Shown here piece by piece: positions 27,339 to 35,621 of a stretch of DNA of 48,586 nt; position 1 is the first letter of the stretch, and every line of letters starts with the position of its first letter. The notes below the pieces were generated by a model. The model saw only the letters and a list, made by a program, of their open reading frames with translations. It ran no database searches and was not told where the DNA came from. This DNA is from Acidobacteriota bacterium (GTDB lineage: Bacteria > Acidobacteriota > Vicinamibacteria > Vicinamibacterales > SCN-69-37): positions 1-48,586 of the forward strand of contig SYFT01000011.1 in NCBI GenBank assembly GCA_005799825.1. Direction: 5' to 3'. The position numbers were made by a program, and so were the translations under genes.

Positions 27339-28589
27339 ATGTCGGCTTCGATCTTTGATGAACTCGTCGGCCAGCTCGACGCGCTCCTCGCCGGCGCGAT
27401 GCGCCCCGAGTACGCCGACCACCTAGCCTCCTCGTCGGCCACGATGGGCGACGCCCTCGGTCACCTTCGGCTGGCCATGCGCACCCACACCTGGAGCGGT
27501 GCGGGGCAGCGAGCGTCAATGGCTCGATCAATCACCTCGTGCGACCAGCGTACACGGGCCGAAGGGTTTCACGCACTACACGACTGGGACGGCATCGCGG
27601 ATCACGTCAATCCCGAAATCATTCCTGTTGACGTGCTGGACTTCGTGCGCCGCGTGCGCGGTGAAGGTCCGCCCGACTCGGCCACCCTGTCGCTCCTGGT
27701 CGACTACTACTTCTTCCATGTCTTGTCCCTGCTCGCGTTGCGCGTGTGGGACACCGACAGTCCCGACGATGCGCTGGGCCGGGTCGAGGCGCTCGTGGAT
27801 CACCTGCAGGGGCGATACGGCAGCGGCCAGCCCTTCGTCGCCGACCCTGAAACCCTGCTGCTGATTGCGACGTCGCACTACGAGCCAGACGAACGGGGCT
27901 ACGAATCCCTGCTCCGTCAGGTGCACGATCTCTCCCCAGAGCGGCAGCTCGCCGTGGCGCTTGGCCACGCCGCGAGCATGGGCGCGCACCTCCGGTTCGG
28001 GTTTCACGCCACCTACGCACGCAGCGCCGAAGCGATGCGGGATGACAACGTCGCCGATTATCCCTGGCTGCACTACGCCGCGGATCTGGTCCTTCGGGAA
28101 TACGAGCGGCAGGCCAGCGGAGGCACCAGTGGTCCCGCCGAGGAAGTCGTCGTAGAGGCGCTCTTTGGCAGCCTGACCGCCGATACGTCTTCGTTGCTCG
28201 ACTTGAGTTCCTTCAGCGTCCGCCTTGGCGCAGTGGCCGGCCGCCTGCGCCCGGCCTTTGCCGCGCTCGACCCGCTCGAGGCTGAATACTCGCCACTCTC
28301 CCTGTTCTTCAATTTCTCGCACAACGTCCTGAAGGGCATGTTGATCGACGCCATGCTACGCGGCGACGCATGGACGGTGTCGTTTAACGACCTGCTGACT
28401 GTCTCGGTCGGAGGTGGCAGCCCGCTCGGGTCACGCGCTGCACTGGCAGACACCCTGATGGGGTATGCCCGCCGCCATCCTCAGCGAATCCGCGGCGAAT
28501 TGATGCCGGTCATCGTGTACGACCCGGCGGCCGGCCGCCTCGTGCACCACGCCACGATGACACGCCTCGAGGCCGCCCTCGCGTTATGA
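27339..28589 (+). CDS. Uncharacterised 416-residue protein
   Basis: I do not recognise the family. The protein is soluble and mostly helical by composition, with no signal peptide or membrane segment. Notable stretches are VNPEIIPVDVLDFVRRVRG, LLVDYYFFHVLSLLALRVWD, SHYEPDERGYESLLRQVHDL and LFFNFSHNVLKGMLIDAMLRG. It ends in a small beta segment (GELMPVIVYDPAAGRLVHHA). No catalytic motif stands out. A TPR-like helical scaffold is possible but unproven. It stands between yhcH (divergent) and a cytochrome gene 25 nt downstream that has its own ribosome site. Confidence 0.7.
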   Translation: MSASIFDELVGQLDALLAGAMRPEYADHLASSSATMGDALGHLRLAMRTHTWSGAGQRASMARSITSCDQRTRAEGFHALHDWDGIADHVNPEIIPVDVLDFVRRVRGEGPPDSATLSLLVDYYFFHVLSLLALRVWDTDSPDDALGRVEALVDHLQGRYGSGQPFVADPETLLLIATSHYEPDERGYESLLRQVHDLSPERQLAVALGHAASMGAHLRFGFHATYARSAEAMRDDNVADYPWLHYAADLVLREYERQASGGTSGPAEEVVVEALFGSLTADTSSLLDLSSFSVRLGAVAGRLRPAFAALDPLEAEYSPLSLFFNFSHNVLKGMLIDAMLRGDAWTVSFNDLLTVSVGGGSPLGSRAALADTLMGYARRHPQRIRGELMPVIVYDPAAGRLVHHATMTRLEAALAL

Positions 28590-28614
28590 TGAGCCGTCCC
28601 AACTGGAGGTTTCG

Positions 28615-29460
28615 ATGCGACGACGATTGAGCGGGCGCTACAGGCAGATGGCTTTGATGGTGTGCCTGGGCACGCTGGTGCTCGCGGTTGCGACGCGTGC
28701 GCAGCAGGCGCCCGCGCCGGCGGCCACGCTGGTACCAGTTGCCGCCAGTTCCCTGCTGCTGCATCCCGACCTGTATCTCGGCAGAACAGTCTCGGTCTTC
28801 GGCACCGTGGAGCAGAACCTCTCGGCCACCACGTTCTCAATGGATCAGGACGCGAAGAAACCCGCGATGAGTGACCTGCTCATTGTCGCGCCAACACTGA
28901 ACGCCCAGCCAAAGGCCGGCACCTACATGACGGTGGTCGGCGTGGCGATGCGATTCGACCAGGCAGACATTCAGAAGCGCGGCCGAAACTACACGCTGGA
29001 CCTGGCGCCGAATGTCAGCGAAAGATATCGCGGGCAGATCATGGTGTTCGCCACGTCAGTGGTCGATCCGGGCATGGTCGACCTGGCCAAGGTGCTGCCA
29101 ACGCCCATGACGCCAGAAGAGGGCGCGTTCGACAAGGTCATGAAGCAGGTCAACCCGACCAACGCCGAATTGCGCAAGGGCGTCGAAGGCTCCGACAAGG
29201 CGATGACCACCGCCCAGGCGCTGACGCTGCGGAAACTGTTCGGCGAGACGAAGACATTTTTCGAGAAGCGCGGCACGGCCGACGCGGTAGCCTGGGCCAG
29301 CGAAGGCGTGGAGCTCATGGCCGCCATCGAAAAGGCTGCGTCCGCCGGCAACTGGACCGGCGCGCAGGAGTCAGTTGCCAAAGTGACCCCGCTCTGCCAG
29401 CAGTGCCATGCGGCACACCGCGAGAGACAAGACGACGGGACGTTCAGAGTAAAGAAGTAA
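28615..29460 (+). CDS. Exported c-type cytochrome with an OB-like N-terminal domain
   Basis: A 281-residue protein with a signal peptide (LMVCLGTLVLAVATRAQQ). Residues of about 45-145 look like an OB-fold domain (YLGRTVSVFGTVEQ, TYMTVVGVAMRF). Residues of about 195-275 are helical and end in one haem-binding motif CQQCH at 261-265. A C-terminal haem after helices resembles the cytochrome c' fold. A good ribosome site (CTGGAGG) precedes the ATG by about 6 nt, and a -10-like TATGAT lies upstream. It may carry electrons for the periplasmic oxidases downstream. Confidence 0.75.
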   Translation: MRRRLSGRYRQMALMVCLGTLVLAVATRAQQAPAPAATLVPVAASSLLLHPDLYLGRTVSVFGTVEQNLSATTFSMDQDAKKPAMSDLLIVAPTLNAQPKAGTYMTVVGVAMRFDQADIQKRGRNYTLDLAPNVSERYRGQIMVFATSVVDPGMVDLAKVLPTPMTPEEGAFDKVMKQVNPTNAELRKGVEGSDKAMTTAQALTLRKLFGETKTFFEKRGTADAVAWASEGVELMAAIEKAASAGNWTGAQESVAKVTPLCQQCHAAHRERQDDGTFRVKK

Positions 29461-29487
29461 GTCCACCTGATTTAGGTCGTCGGTGCA

Positions 29488-29519
29488 CTCGGGCTTGTAA
29501 ACCAGCCCGAGCTACGTAC
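29488..29519 (+). repeat. Short hairpin repeat, copy 4
   Basis: Stem CTCGGGCT/AGCCCGAG, loop TGTAAACC, then CTACGTAC. It lies between the convergent cytochrome and ankyrin genes. About 45 nt further are tandem heptamers (CTCTGGA repeated). Confidence 0.75.
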
Positions 29520-29562
29520 ATTCAGCAGAAGCCCAGGCGCTGTCAGGCGCCGGCTCCGCGAA

Positions 29563-29583
29563 CTCTGGACTCTGGACTCAGGA
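29563..29583. repeat. Tandem heptamer CTCTGGA
   Basis: Two exact CTCTGGA units and a third variant CTCAGGA stand next to the ankyrin gene stop. The reverse complement resembles the GGAGTCCAGGAGTC tract at the end of recQ. Confidence 0.5.
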
Positions 29584-29585
29584 CC

Positions 29586-31505
29586 CTAGCAGCTCTGGCA
29601 CCTGTTGTTGTTCTTGGCGCCCATCTTCTCGAGGAGCGCGATGGTCTCGGGGAGCGGTGAGATGCGCGACACGGGACCGTTCGCCATGTCCACGGTGGTT
29701 TGACCACGGCGGCTCACGGCCTTGGGGTCGCCACCCTTTGAGACCAGATATAGAATCAACTCGTTGTCGCCGCGCGCCGCGGCATGGTGCATCGCGGTAT
29801 AGCCGTCGTTGTCGCGGCTGTTCACATCCGCCCCGAGTTCCTCCACCAGGTACTTGACCGTCGCCAACCAGGCATCGGGGGCATGGCGGTGGGCATTACC
29901 GGCGAAACCTTCGCCGTACTCGGAGCCAGCGGCCGCATGAAGGGGGAACACGCCAGGGCCACCGCGCGGAACCGCGGGGACGCCGGACGGGTCAAGGGCG
30001 GGGGTTGCGGGTGCTGGTCCTGCGCCGTCGGGAGCAGCGCCACCACCACCACGACCGAAGGCGCCGAAGCCGCGGCCAGTCACGGCCACGTAGGTCGGGA
30101 TGTTCGGGTCTGCGCCGTTTTTGACCAGAAAGCGCATCGCGTCAACGTCGGTGCCGTATGTGGCGCGCCAGAACGCCGTGGCGCCTGCCGAATTGGACAG
30201 GCCGCAGTTCGCGTTGCCGCAGTCGGTGTAGACCATGTACCAGGGATGTACGCGAATCCGCGCGTTCACGTCGGCGCCTTTGTCGAGCAGCGCCTGCATG
30301 ACTGTGAGGTAGTCGGCCTTCTGCGCGTCCATCTCCTGCGGTTGCGGGAACCGCGTGCGCGGCTGCCAGCGAGCGTTGATGGTGGCCCACAGCGGCGTCA
30401 CGCCATGACTGTCAGATGAGAAGTTCACGTCGGCGCCACGGCGAATGAGTTCCATGGCCACGTCGAACTGGCCGTTGATCAGCGCGACGAGCAGTGGGGT
30501 GTGGCCGTCACCGGTTTTTTCATCCCTGAGCGCCCCGGCGTCCAGCAGCGCAATGCTCGTGGCCAGATACCCCTGGCGCACCGCGTGATGAAGTGCGGAC
30601 AACCCGCCCTTGGCCGAGATGTTGGGGAGCGGTGTCTCCTGGTTCCCCGCCGTCACCGGTGCCGTCGCATCCGGCCCACCAAACCCAGTGGCACCCGCTC
30701 CTGGGGCCGCGCCACCGCGTCCGCCGCGGCCACCTGCCGCACCGCCGGCGGCCGAGGGTTCGGGCAACTTGCCGCTGACATAAAACTCGCGGGCCGCTTC
30801 GATGGAGCCCTGCATCTGGCTGGGTGTGGGCTCCGCACCGCGGGCCACGACGCTCGCGAGCACCTGCCGCTGCAGCGTCTGTGCCTGGCGCGACTGGACG
30901 CCGAACACGGTCATGTCGATGGCCGTCGTCTTGACGTTCACATCGGCGCCCCGGGCAATCAGGAACCGCACGGCATCAAGGCGGTCGGCCGATGCCGCAA
31001 AGATCAGCGGAGTCTGTTCCCACTCCGACTCTCTGGCGTTGATCTCGGCGCCTTTGTCGAGCAGAAGCGTCATCACGGCGGTGTTGCCGGAGGCGGCCGC
31101 CAGGTGCAGCGGCGTCACACCGCCGGTAGACGTCTTCACCGAAACAGGCGCCTGCGCCTTCAGCAGGGCTTCCACAGCCGCGGGACTTCCGGCGCGCGCC
31201 GCCAGATGCAGCGGCGTGTACTGTCCGATGCGGGTCACGACCGACACGCTGGCGCCGGCGAAGACCAGCATCGACACCATTGCTTCGTCGCCACGGTCGG
31301 CGGCCCAATGCAACGCGGTCATACCGTCGCCATGGGGCGCGTTGACGTCCGCGCCCTGCGCCAGCAACGTGCGGAGCGCCGACGCGTCGGCACGACGCGC
31401 GGCGTCGGCCACCGGGGTCGCCTGTGCTGTCACCGTGGCGACCGCAGCCGCGGCCAGGCACACCGCAACCATCAGGGAAGCACTCAAGCGGCGCTTGTGA
31501 GACAT
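29586..31505 (-). CDS. Exported ankyrin-repeat protein
   Basis: A 639-residue secreted protein: signal peptide (SLMVAVCLAAAAVATVTAQA), then ankyrin repeats in two blocks (for example TALHWAADRGDEAMVSML, TPLHLAARAGSPAAVEAL, TPLLVALINGQFDVAMEL, TAMHHAAARGDNELILYL), separated by Gly/Arg-rich linkers near residues 245-275 and 490-515. It ends in NNRCQSC, a terminal CxxC. Start ATG is supported by AAAGGAGG at good distance. It follows the DUF1592 and DUF1552 genes on the same strand, a grouping I recall from other acidobacteria. It may be a scaffold in the periplasm for that system (inference). Confidence 0.85.
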   Translation of the reverse strand: MSHKRRLSASLMVAVCLAAAAVATVTAQATPVADAARRADASALRTLLAQGADVNAPHGDGMTALHWAADRGDEAMVSMLVFAGASVSVVTRIGQYTPLHLAARAGSPAAVEALLKAQAPVSVKTSTGGVTPLHLAAASGNTAVMTLLLDKGAEINARESEWEQTPLIFAASADRLDAVRFLIARGADVNVKTTAIDMTVFGVQSRQAQTLQRQVLASVVARGAEPTPSQMQGSIEAAREFYVSGKLPEPSAAGGAAGGRGGRGGAAPGAGATGFGGPDATAPVTAGNQETPLPNISAKGGLSALHHAVRQGYLATSIALLDAGALRDEKTGDGHTPLLVALINGQFDVAMELIRRGADVNFSSDSHGVTPLWATINARWQPRTRFPQPQEMDAQKADYLTVMQALLDKGADVNARIRVHPWYMVYTDCGNANCGLSNSAGATAFWRATYGTDVDAMRFLVKNGADPNIPTYVAVTGRGFGAFGRGGGGAAPDGAGPAPATPALDPSGVPAVPRGGPGVFPLHAAAGSEYGEGFAGNAHRHAPDAWLATVKYLVEELGADVNSRDNDGYTAMHHAAARGDNELILYLVSKGGDPKAVSRRGQTTVDMANGPVSRISPLPETIALLEKMGAKNNNRCQSC

Positions 31506-31525
31506 CACAACTCCTCCTTTAATTT

Positions 31526-31557
31526 CTCAGCCTTGAGGAGCAGGCCGAGCTACGTAC
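31526..31557 (+). repeat. Short hairpin repeat, copy 5
   Basis: Stem CTCAGCCT/AGGCCGAG with one mismatch, loop TGAGGAGC, then CTACGTAC. It lies between the DUF1552 and ankyrin genes, so it is inside a presumed operon and could affect message stability. Confidence 0.65.
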
Positions 31558-31585
31558 GTTGCGGTCTTCTGACGCCGCGGTCTTC

Positions 31586-32971
31586 TTACGTTAGTGAAAA
31601 CGGTGCGGTGCTGTCGCCGAAGCTGGTCGCGTCCATGCCCAGGCCCTGCATCAGCGTGAGCATGACGTTGGCCATCGGCGTACCGTCTTCAGCCTTGTGG
31701 TGCACGCCGCCCTTGAGCTGGCCGTTGCCATGCCCAAACAACACGAGCGGGCACCGCCGGTGATTGTGAACGTTGGGGTCAGCCATCGGCGAACCCCAGA
31801 CAATCAGCGTCTTATCCAGGAGGTTGCTGTCGCCCTCGACGGTGTTCTTCATGCGGTCGAGGAGGTAGGCCATCTGGCTGACGCGGTACTTACAAATCTT
31901 ATTGAACTCCAACACGCGCGCCTCGGTGTTGCCGTGGTGCGACGCCGGATGGAAGGGCTGCGTGGACCCGCTTTCCGGAAACACGCGATTCTGCGCGTCG
32001 CGGCCGGTCTTGAACGCAATCACGCGCGTCATGTCGGTCTCGAGCGCCAGCACCTGCAAGTCGAACATCAGCTTCATGTGTTCAGAGAACGAGTCGGGCA
32101 CACCCGCCGGTGCGTCTGGCAATTCGCGCGTTTCACCGCTCGTGTTGTGCGCCTCCACCATGCGGATGCGACGCTCGATTTCGCTGATGTGCTCCATGTA
32201 ACGATCGAGACGCTGGCGGTCGGCCGATCCCAATGTCGCTCGCATCGACGAGACTTCACCGTGCACCCAGTCGAGAATGCTGCGACGGGTCAGCCGCCGT
32301 TCGGCGCGGGCCGCCGCAGTGCCGCCCGATCCAAACAACATGTCGAATGCTACGCGCGGATCGCGAATCATCGGCAGCGGCTCGTTCGGCGAAGCCCAGC
32401 TGATCGAGTCGGTGTACGCGCACGAATAGTTGTAGGTGCAGCCACCGGCCTGATCGAGGTTCTCGATACAGAACTGCATCGACGGCATCGGGGTGGTCTG
32501 GCCGAACTTCTTGGCGTACAGCTGATCGAGCGACGTGCCAGCCCAGATATCCGAGCCCTGCGTCTGCTTCGGGTGCGACTGGGTCAGGAACACCGCGCTC
32601 GATCGGAAGTGGTCACCGCCGATTTCCGGCGCGTTGAACGCCTCGGCCATCCGCACGTCGGTGTTGGAGACGATGGTGGTGTAGTCGCGGAAGGCGTCGA
32701 GCGTGCTGAGCGGATTGTCGGGCACGAGCGTGTAGTCGCGTCCCACCTTCTCAGGCGCAAAGAGGAATTTGCCGGCGCCGAGGCCGTTACATCCGGCCAA
32801 GCCGTGCACCTCCTCGATACAGACCAGGCGCGTGTGGGTCGGCGCTGCGGCGCGCGCGGCGGCACCCCAACCAACCGGCACCATCGCGTCGAGGAACGGG
32901 AGGGCCACGGTGGCGCCAGCGCTCCTCAGGAACGTGCGCCGAGCCATGTGTTTACCGGTGAGATACGACAT
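31586..32971 (-). CDS. DUF1552 protein with twin-arginine signal
   Basis: A 461-residue protein of the DUF1552 family. The start has a Tat-type motif (ARRTFLRSAG) followed by a hydrophobic stretch, so it is probably exported folded. Family features are FRDYTTIVSNTDVRMAE, DRMKNTVEGDSNLLDKTL, WGSPMADPNVHNHRRCP and MQGLGMDATSFGD. It belongs to the alkaline-phosphatase-like fold group by annotation tradition, but no reaction has been shown. It nearly always sits next to a DUF1592-type cytochrome gene, as here with 41 nt spacing, so the two products probably work together. Confidence 0.9.
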   Translation of the reverse strand: MSYLTGKHMARRTFLRSAGATVALPFLDAMVPVGWGAAARAAAPTHTRLVCIEEVHGLAGCNGLGAGKFLFAPEKVGRDYTLVPDNPLSTLDAFRDYTTIVSNTDVRMAEAFNAPEIGGDHFRSSAVFLTQSHPKQTQGSDIWAGTSLDQLYAKKFGQTTPMPSMQFCIENLDQAGGCTYNYSCAYTDSISWASPNEPLPMIRDPRVAFDMLFGSGGTAAARAERRLTRRSILDWVHGEVSSMRATLGSADRQRLDRYMEHISEIERRIRMVEAHNTSGETRELPDAPAGVPDSFSEHMKLMFDLQVLALETDMTRVIAFKTGRDAQNRVFPESGSTQPFHPASHHGNTEARVLEFNKICKYRVSQMAYLLDRMKNTVEGDSNLLDKTLIVWGSPMADPNVHNHRRCPLVLFGHGNGQLKGGVHHKAEDGTPMANVMLTLMQGLGMDATSFGDSTAPFSLT

Positions 32972-33012
32972 CGCTGTGACTCCTCGAAAAGCTATCTACG
33001 ACTCGTCCGACC

Positions 33013-35490
33013 CTACTGCTTACGCCCGGCGGCCGTGTCGGGCACGGCCTCGGCCTTGCTCATTCGAAACGCATCACTCTTGACCACGCCCAAAATCAGC
33101 GACGACACCGGGTATTCGGCCGTCTCGGCGCTCCGCGTGATGGCCCGAATCACGGGCTGGTCGTAGTATTCGGCCCGGCGTCCCAAGGCAAACGCCAGCA
33201 GGTTCTCTGTCAGCATCCGCACCAGAGGGACCGGGCGCTTGAGCAGGACGGCCGATAACTGCGCAGGCGTCGACACCGGCGTGCCGTCATAGAAGTCGCC
33301 GCGGGTGTCCAGGGGGCTGCCGTTCTCGCGCACGCGCCAACGCCCAGTCACATCAAAGTTGTCCAGCGCCAACCCGATGGGGTCCATAAACAGGTGGCAG
33401 GAGCGGCACTGTGGATCGACGCGGTGCATCTCCATCCGATCACGGGTCGTGACGGCCTTGCCGTCCTTCGACTCCGCGGTGTTCTCAAGGGGCGGCACGT
33501 TGGCGGGTGCGGGTGGCGGTGGTGTGCCCAGCAGCACTTCCATCACCCACTTACCGCGCAACACGGGAGACGTGCGGTTGGCCAGCGACGTCTGCACCAG
33601 CACACTGCCCTGCCCGAGCACGCCACGCCTCGTATCGTCGGGATACTCCACGCGCCGGAACTGGTTGCCCGCCACGCCGGCGATCCCGTAATGGCGCGCC
33701 AGGCGCTCGTTCATGAACGAGTAGTTGGCACGGTACAGGTCGAGCGCGCTCGCATCGCGGCGCACCAGATCATTAAAAAACGTGATGGTCTCGGTGCGCA
33801 TCGCATCAGCGACATGGTCATCAAAATTCGGGAAGAAGTTCGGGTCCGGGTGCACCTTGTTGACGTCCTGCAGGCGCAACCACTGCGCCGCGAAGCGTTC
33901 CCCGAGCGCCTTAGAGCGCGGGTCGGCCAGCATCTGCCGCGCGACCTTATCCACACCCGCCGGCGTGGCCAACAGACCTTTGCCTGCTGTGGCCAGCAGT
34001 GCCTCGTCAGGCGGCGTGCCCCAGAGGAAAAAAGACAGGCGCGACGCCAGTTCGTAGTCGCCGATACGGTAGATCTCACCCGCCTTCACCCGGTCGGGCT
34101 GCCGCTCGAGTCGGAAAATGAAATGTGGGCTCGCGAGCAACGCCTCAAGCGTCGTCCTCACGCCACCTTCGAAGCCACCCGCGACGCGGCCGACGTCGTA
34201 GAACTGCATCACCGCGTCCACTTCGCGGTCGGCCAGAGGCCGGCGGTACGCCGACGCGCCCAGGCGAGCCAGGATGGCGCGCGCGCAGGGCTTTTCGTCG
34301 GCCTGACTGGTGGGCCGGCACGAAAATACCTTGCGGCGACTTGGCGACTCCGAGAGTCCGGTCACCTTCACGGGCCCGCGAATCACGAGATCGCGCACGT
34401 GCGGCAGGGTCGTGATGCCTGCACCGCCTGAACCGCCGCCGGCAAACGACCAGTCGTGCGGGCGAATCAAATCCTCATACGGGCCATCCGTGCGGCGAAC
34501 GAAGGCCGCGGCCACCGTCTGCTGGCCGGCTTTCACCATGATCGGGTCGGTGGCCATCGGCACGCCGCCTCGGCCGTCCGCGGATCCGGCCTGTTGCGTC
34601 TCGTACATGACGAGCGCGGCGCGTGCACCGTTGATCGAGATATCGATATCTTCGAACCGGCTGTTATTGCCGCTGGTCATGTTCACTTCGAAGACATACT
34701 CGCCGTCGGCCGGAAAGACGTGGCGCACCACCAAGCCGCCACGAGTGCCAAACGGCGCACCCTCGACGTGATCCCAGGGGTGCTGCGAGGCATAACTCGT
34801 GTTGGCGTAGGTGCGGTCGAGTTTGGTGGCCTGGCGATCACCCACCGCCATGCGGCTGATGTCGCTCGCCGCGTTCAGGAAGGCCTCAAGGAGTGTGGCC
34901 GACAACATCTGCTCATCGGCGATGTTGTCGAAGTTCGCACTCATCGAGTCGGGCGGCAGCCACTGGCCGGCATCAACATCCAGGTCGAGCAGTTCGCGAA
35001 TTGACCTGGCGTACTCCGCCCGATTTAATCGTGGGAATGTTCGCGATCCGGGATTCGGCCGCGCAAGCGCGCCGGCGTCAAGTCGCGTCTCGAGCGCACC
35101 AATCAGTCCGGCAAGGCTCGCCGCGTCGGGTGGCGGTGTCCCCGGCGGCGGCATCATGCCCGCGCGCAGCTTGCGCACCATGCGTTCAGCCATGGCTGCG
35201 TTTGCGTCGGTGGCCGCCACCTTGAATGATTCAAACGACAGGCCTGCCGGTTTTGTCACGTCGTTATGACAGTCGACGCAGTAGTCCTGGATGACTTCGT
35301 CGGGACTTGCAGGCACCCGCACATCCGGTCGCGACGCATGCGCGCTCATCGTCAGCCGCATGCCGTCGGCCGCCGACAACGCGGCGGTGCGTCCACCTGA
35401 TGGATGATCCGCGTTCGCGATCACGATCGCGCCGCACACCGCCGTGCACACCGCTGTCAATCTGACTGCCGTCATAGGCATACTGCGCAT
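33013..35490 (-). CDS. DUF1592/DUF1588/DUF1587 family exported c-type cytochrome
   Basis: An 825-residue exported protein with the planctomycete-type chain of domains: an N-terminal haem motif CVDCH at residues 71-75, DUF1587 (RLNRAEYARSIRELLDL), a carbohydrate-binding-like beta region, DUF1595 (RLGASAYRRPLADREVDAV), DUF1592 (ELASRLSFFLWGTPPDEAL), DUF1588 with a second haem motif CRSCH (DPQCRSCHLFMDPIG), and DUF1585 (LTENLLAFALGRRAEYYDQ). It probably performs or supports a periplasmic oxidation, but no substrate is known. A perfect -10 TATAAT lies 36 nt upstream. Other in-frame ATGs lie three and five codons further in. Confidence 0.9.
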   Translation of the reverse strand: MRSMPMTAVRLTAVCTAVCGAIVIANADHPSGGRTAALSAADGMRLTMSAHASRPDVRVPASPDEVIQDYCVDCHNDVTKPAGLSFESFKVAATDANAAMAERMVRKLRAGMMPPPGTPPPDAASLAGLIGALETRLDAGALARPNPGSRTFPRLNRAEYARSIRELLDLDVDAGQWLPPDSMSANFDNIADEQMLSATLLEAFLNAASDISRMAVGDRQATKLDRTYANTSYASQHPWDHVEGAPFGTRGGLVVRHVFPADGEYVFEVNMTSGNNSRFEDIDISINGARAALVMYETQQAGSADGRGGVPMATDPIMVKAGQQTVAAAFVRRTDGPYEDLIRPHDWSFAGGGSGGAGITTLPHVRDLVIRGPVKVTGLSESPSRRKVFSCRPTSQADEKPCARAILARLGASAYRRPLADREVDAVMQFYDVGRVAGGFEGGVRTTLEALLASPHFIFRLERQPDRVKAGEIYRIGDYELASRLSFFLWGTPPDEALLATAGKGLLATPAGVDKVARQMLADPRSKALGERFAAQWLRLQDVNKVHPDPNFFPNFDDHVADAMRTETITFFNDLVRRDASALDLYRANYSFMNERLARHYGIAGVAGNQFRRVEYPDDTRRGVLGQGSVLVQTSLANRTSPVLRGKWVMEVLLGTPPPPAPANVPPLENTAESKDGKAVTTRDRMEMHRVDPQCRSCHLFMDPIGLALDNFDVTGRWRVRENGSPLDTRGDFYDGTPVSTPAQLSAVLLKRPVPLVRMLTENLLAFALGRRAEYYDQPVIRAITRSAETAEYPVSSLILGVVKSDAFRMSKAEAVPDTAAGRKQ

Positions 35491-35525
35491 GTCATTTCGA
35501 GGCCGTAAAACTCTAGAGTCGTCGA

Positions 35526-35531
35526 ATTATA
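35526..35531 (-). promoter_or_regulatory. -10 element for the DUF1592-DUF1552-ankyrin genes
   Basis: TATAAT on the minus strand, exact consensus. The best -35 candidate (TTCAGA) is weak. Transcription would start near 35519. Confidence 0.5.
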
Positions 35532-35579
35532 ACACTGAAAGTCGGCCTCTGAAGCGCGCCGGTGCACCCCGATTTCCCC

Positions 35580-35585
35580 TACAAT
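35580..35585 (+). promoter_or_regulatory. -10 element for the creatininase-like gene
   Basis: TACAAT followed by a 30-nt leader with GGAGG before the GTG start. It lies inside a longer open frame, showing that the upstream in-frame start is not used. Confidence 0.45.
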
Positions 35586-35621
35586 AGGCACGTTTTCCCA
35601 ACGAGTTTCGGAGGTTCCGCT

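Noticed and set aside
30501-31763. 420-codon frame antisense to the ankyrin gene
   Set aside because: Mirror of repeated ankyrin codons; no ribosome site or recognisable domain.
31697-33166. 489-codon frame antisense to the DUF1552 gene
   Set aside because: Composition is typical of an antisense shadow, and the real gene on the other strand has full family motifs.
35562-35621. Upstream start of the creatininase-like protein
   Set aside because: A -10 box lies within this stretch and the GTG with a proper ribosome site gives a clean signal peptide.
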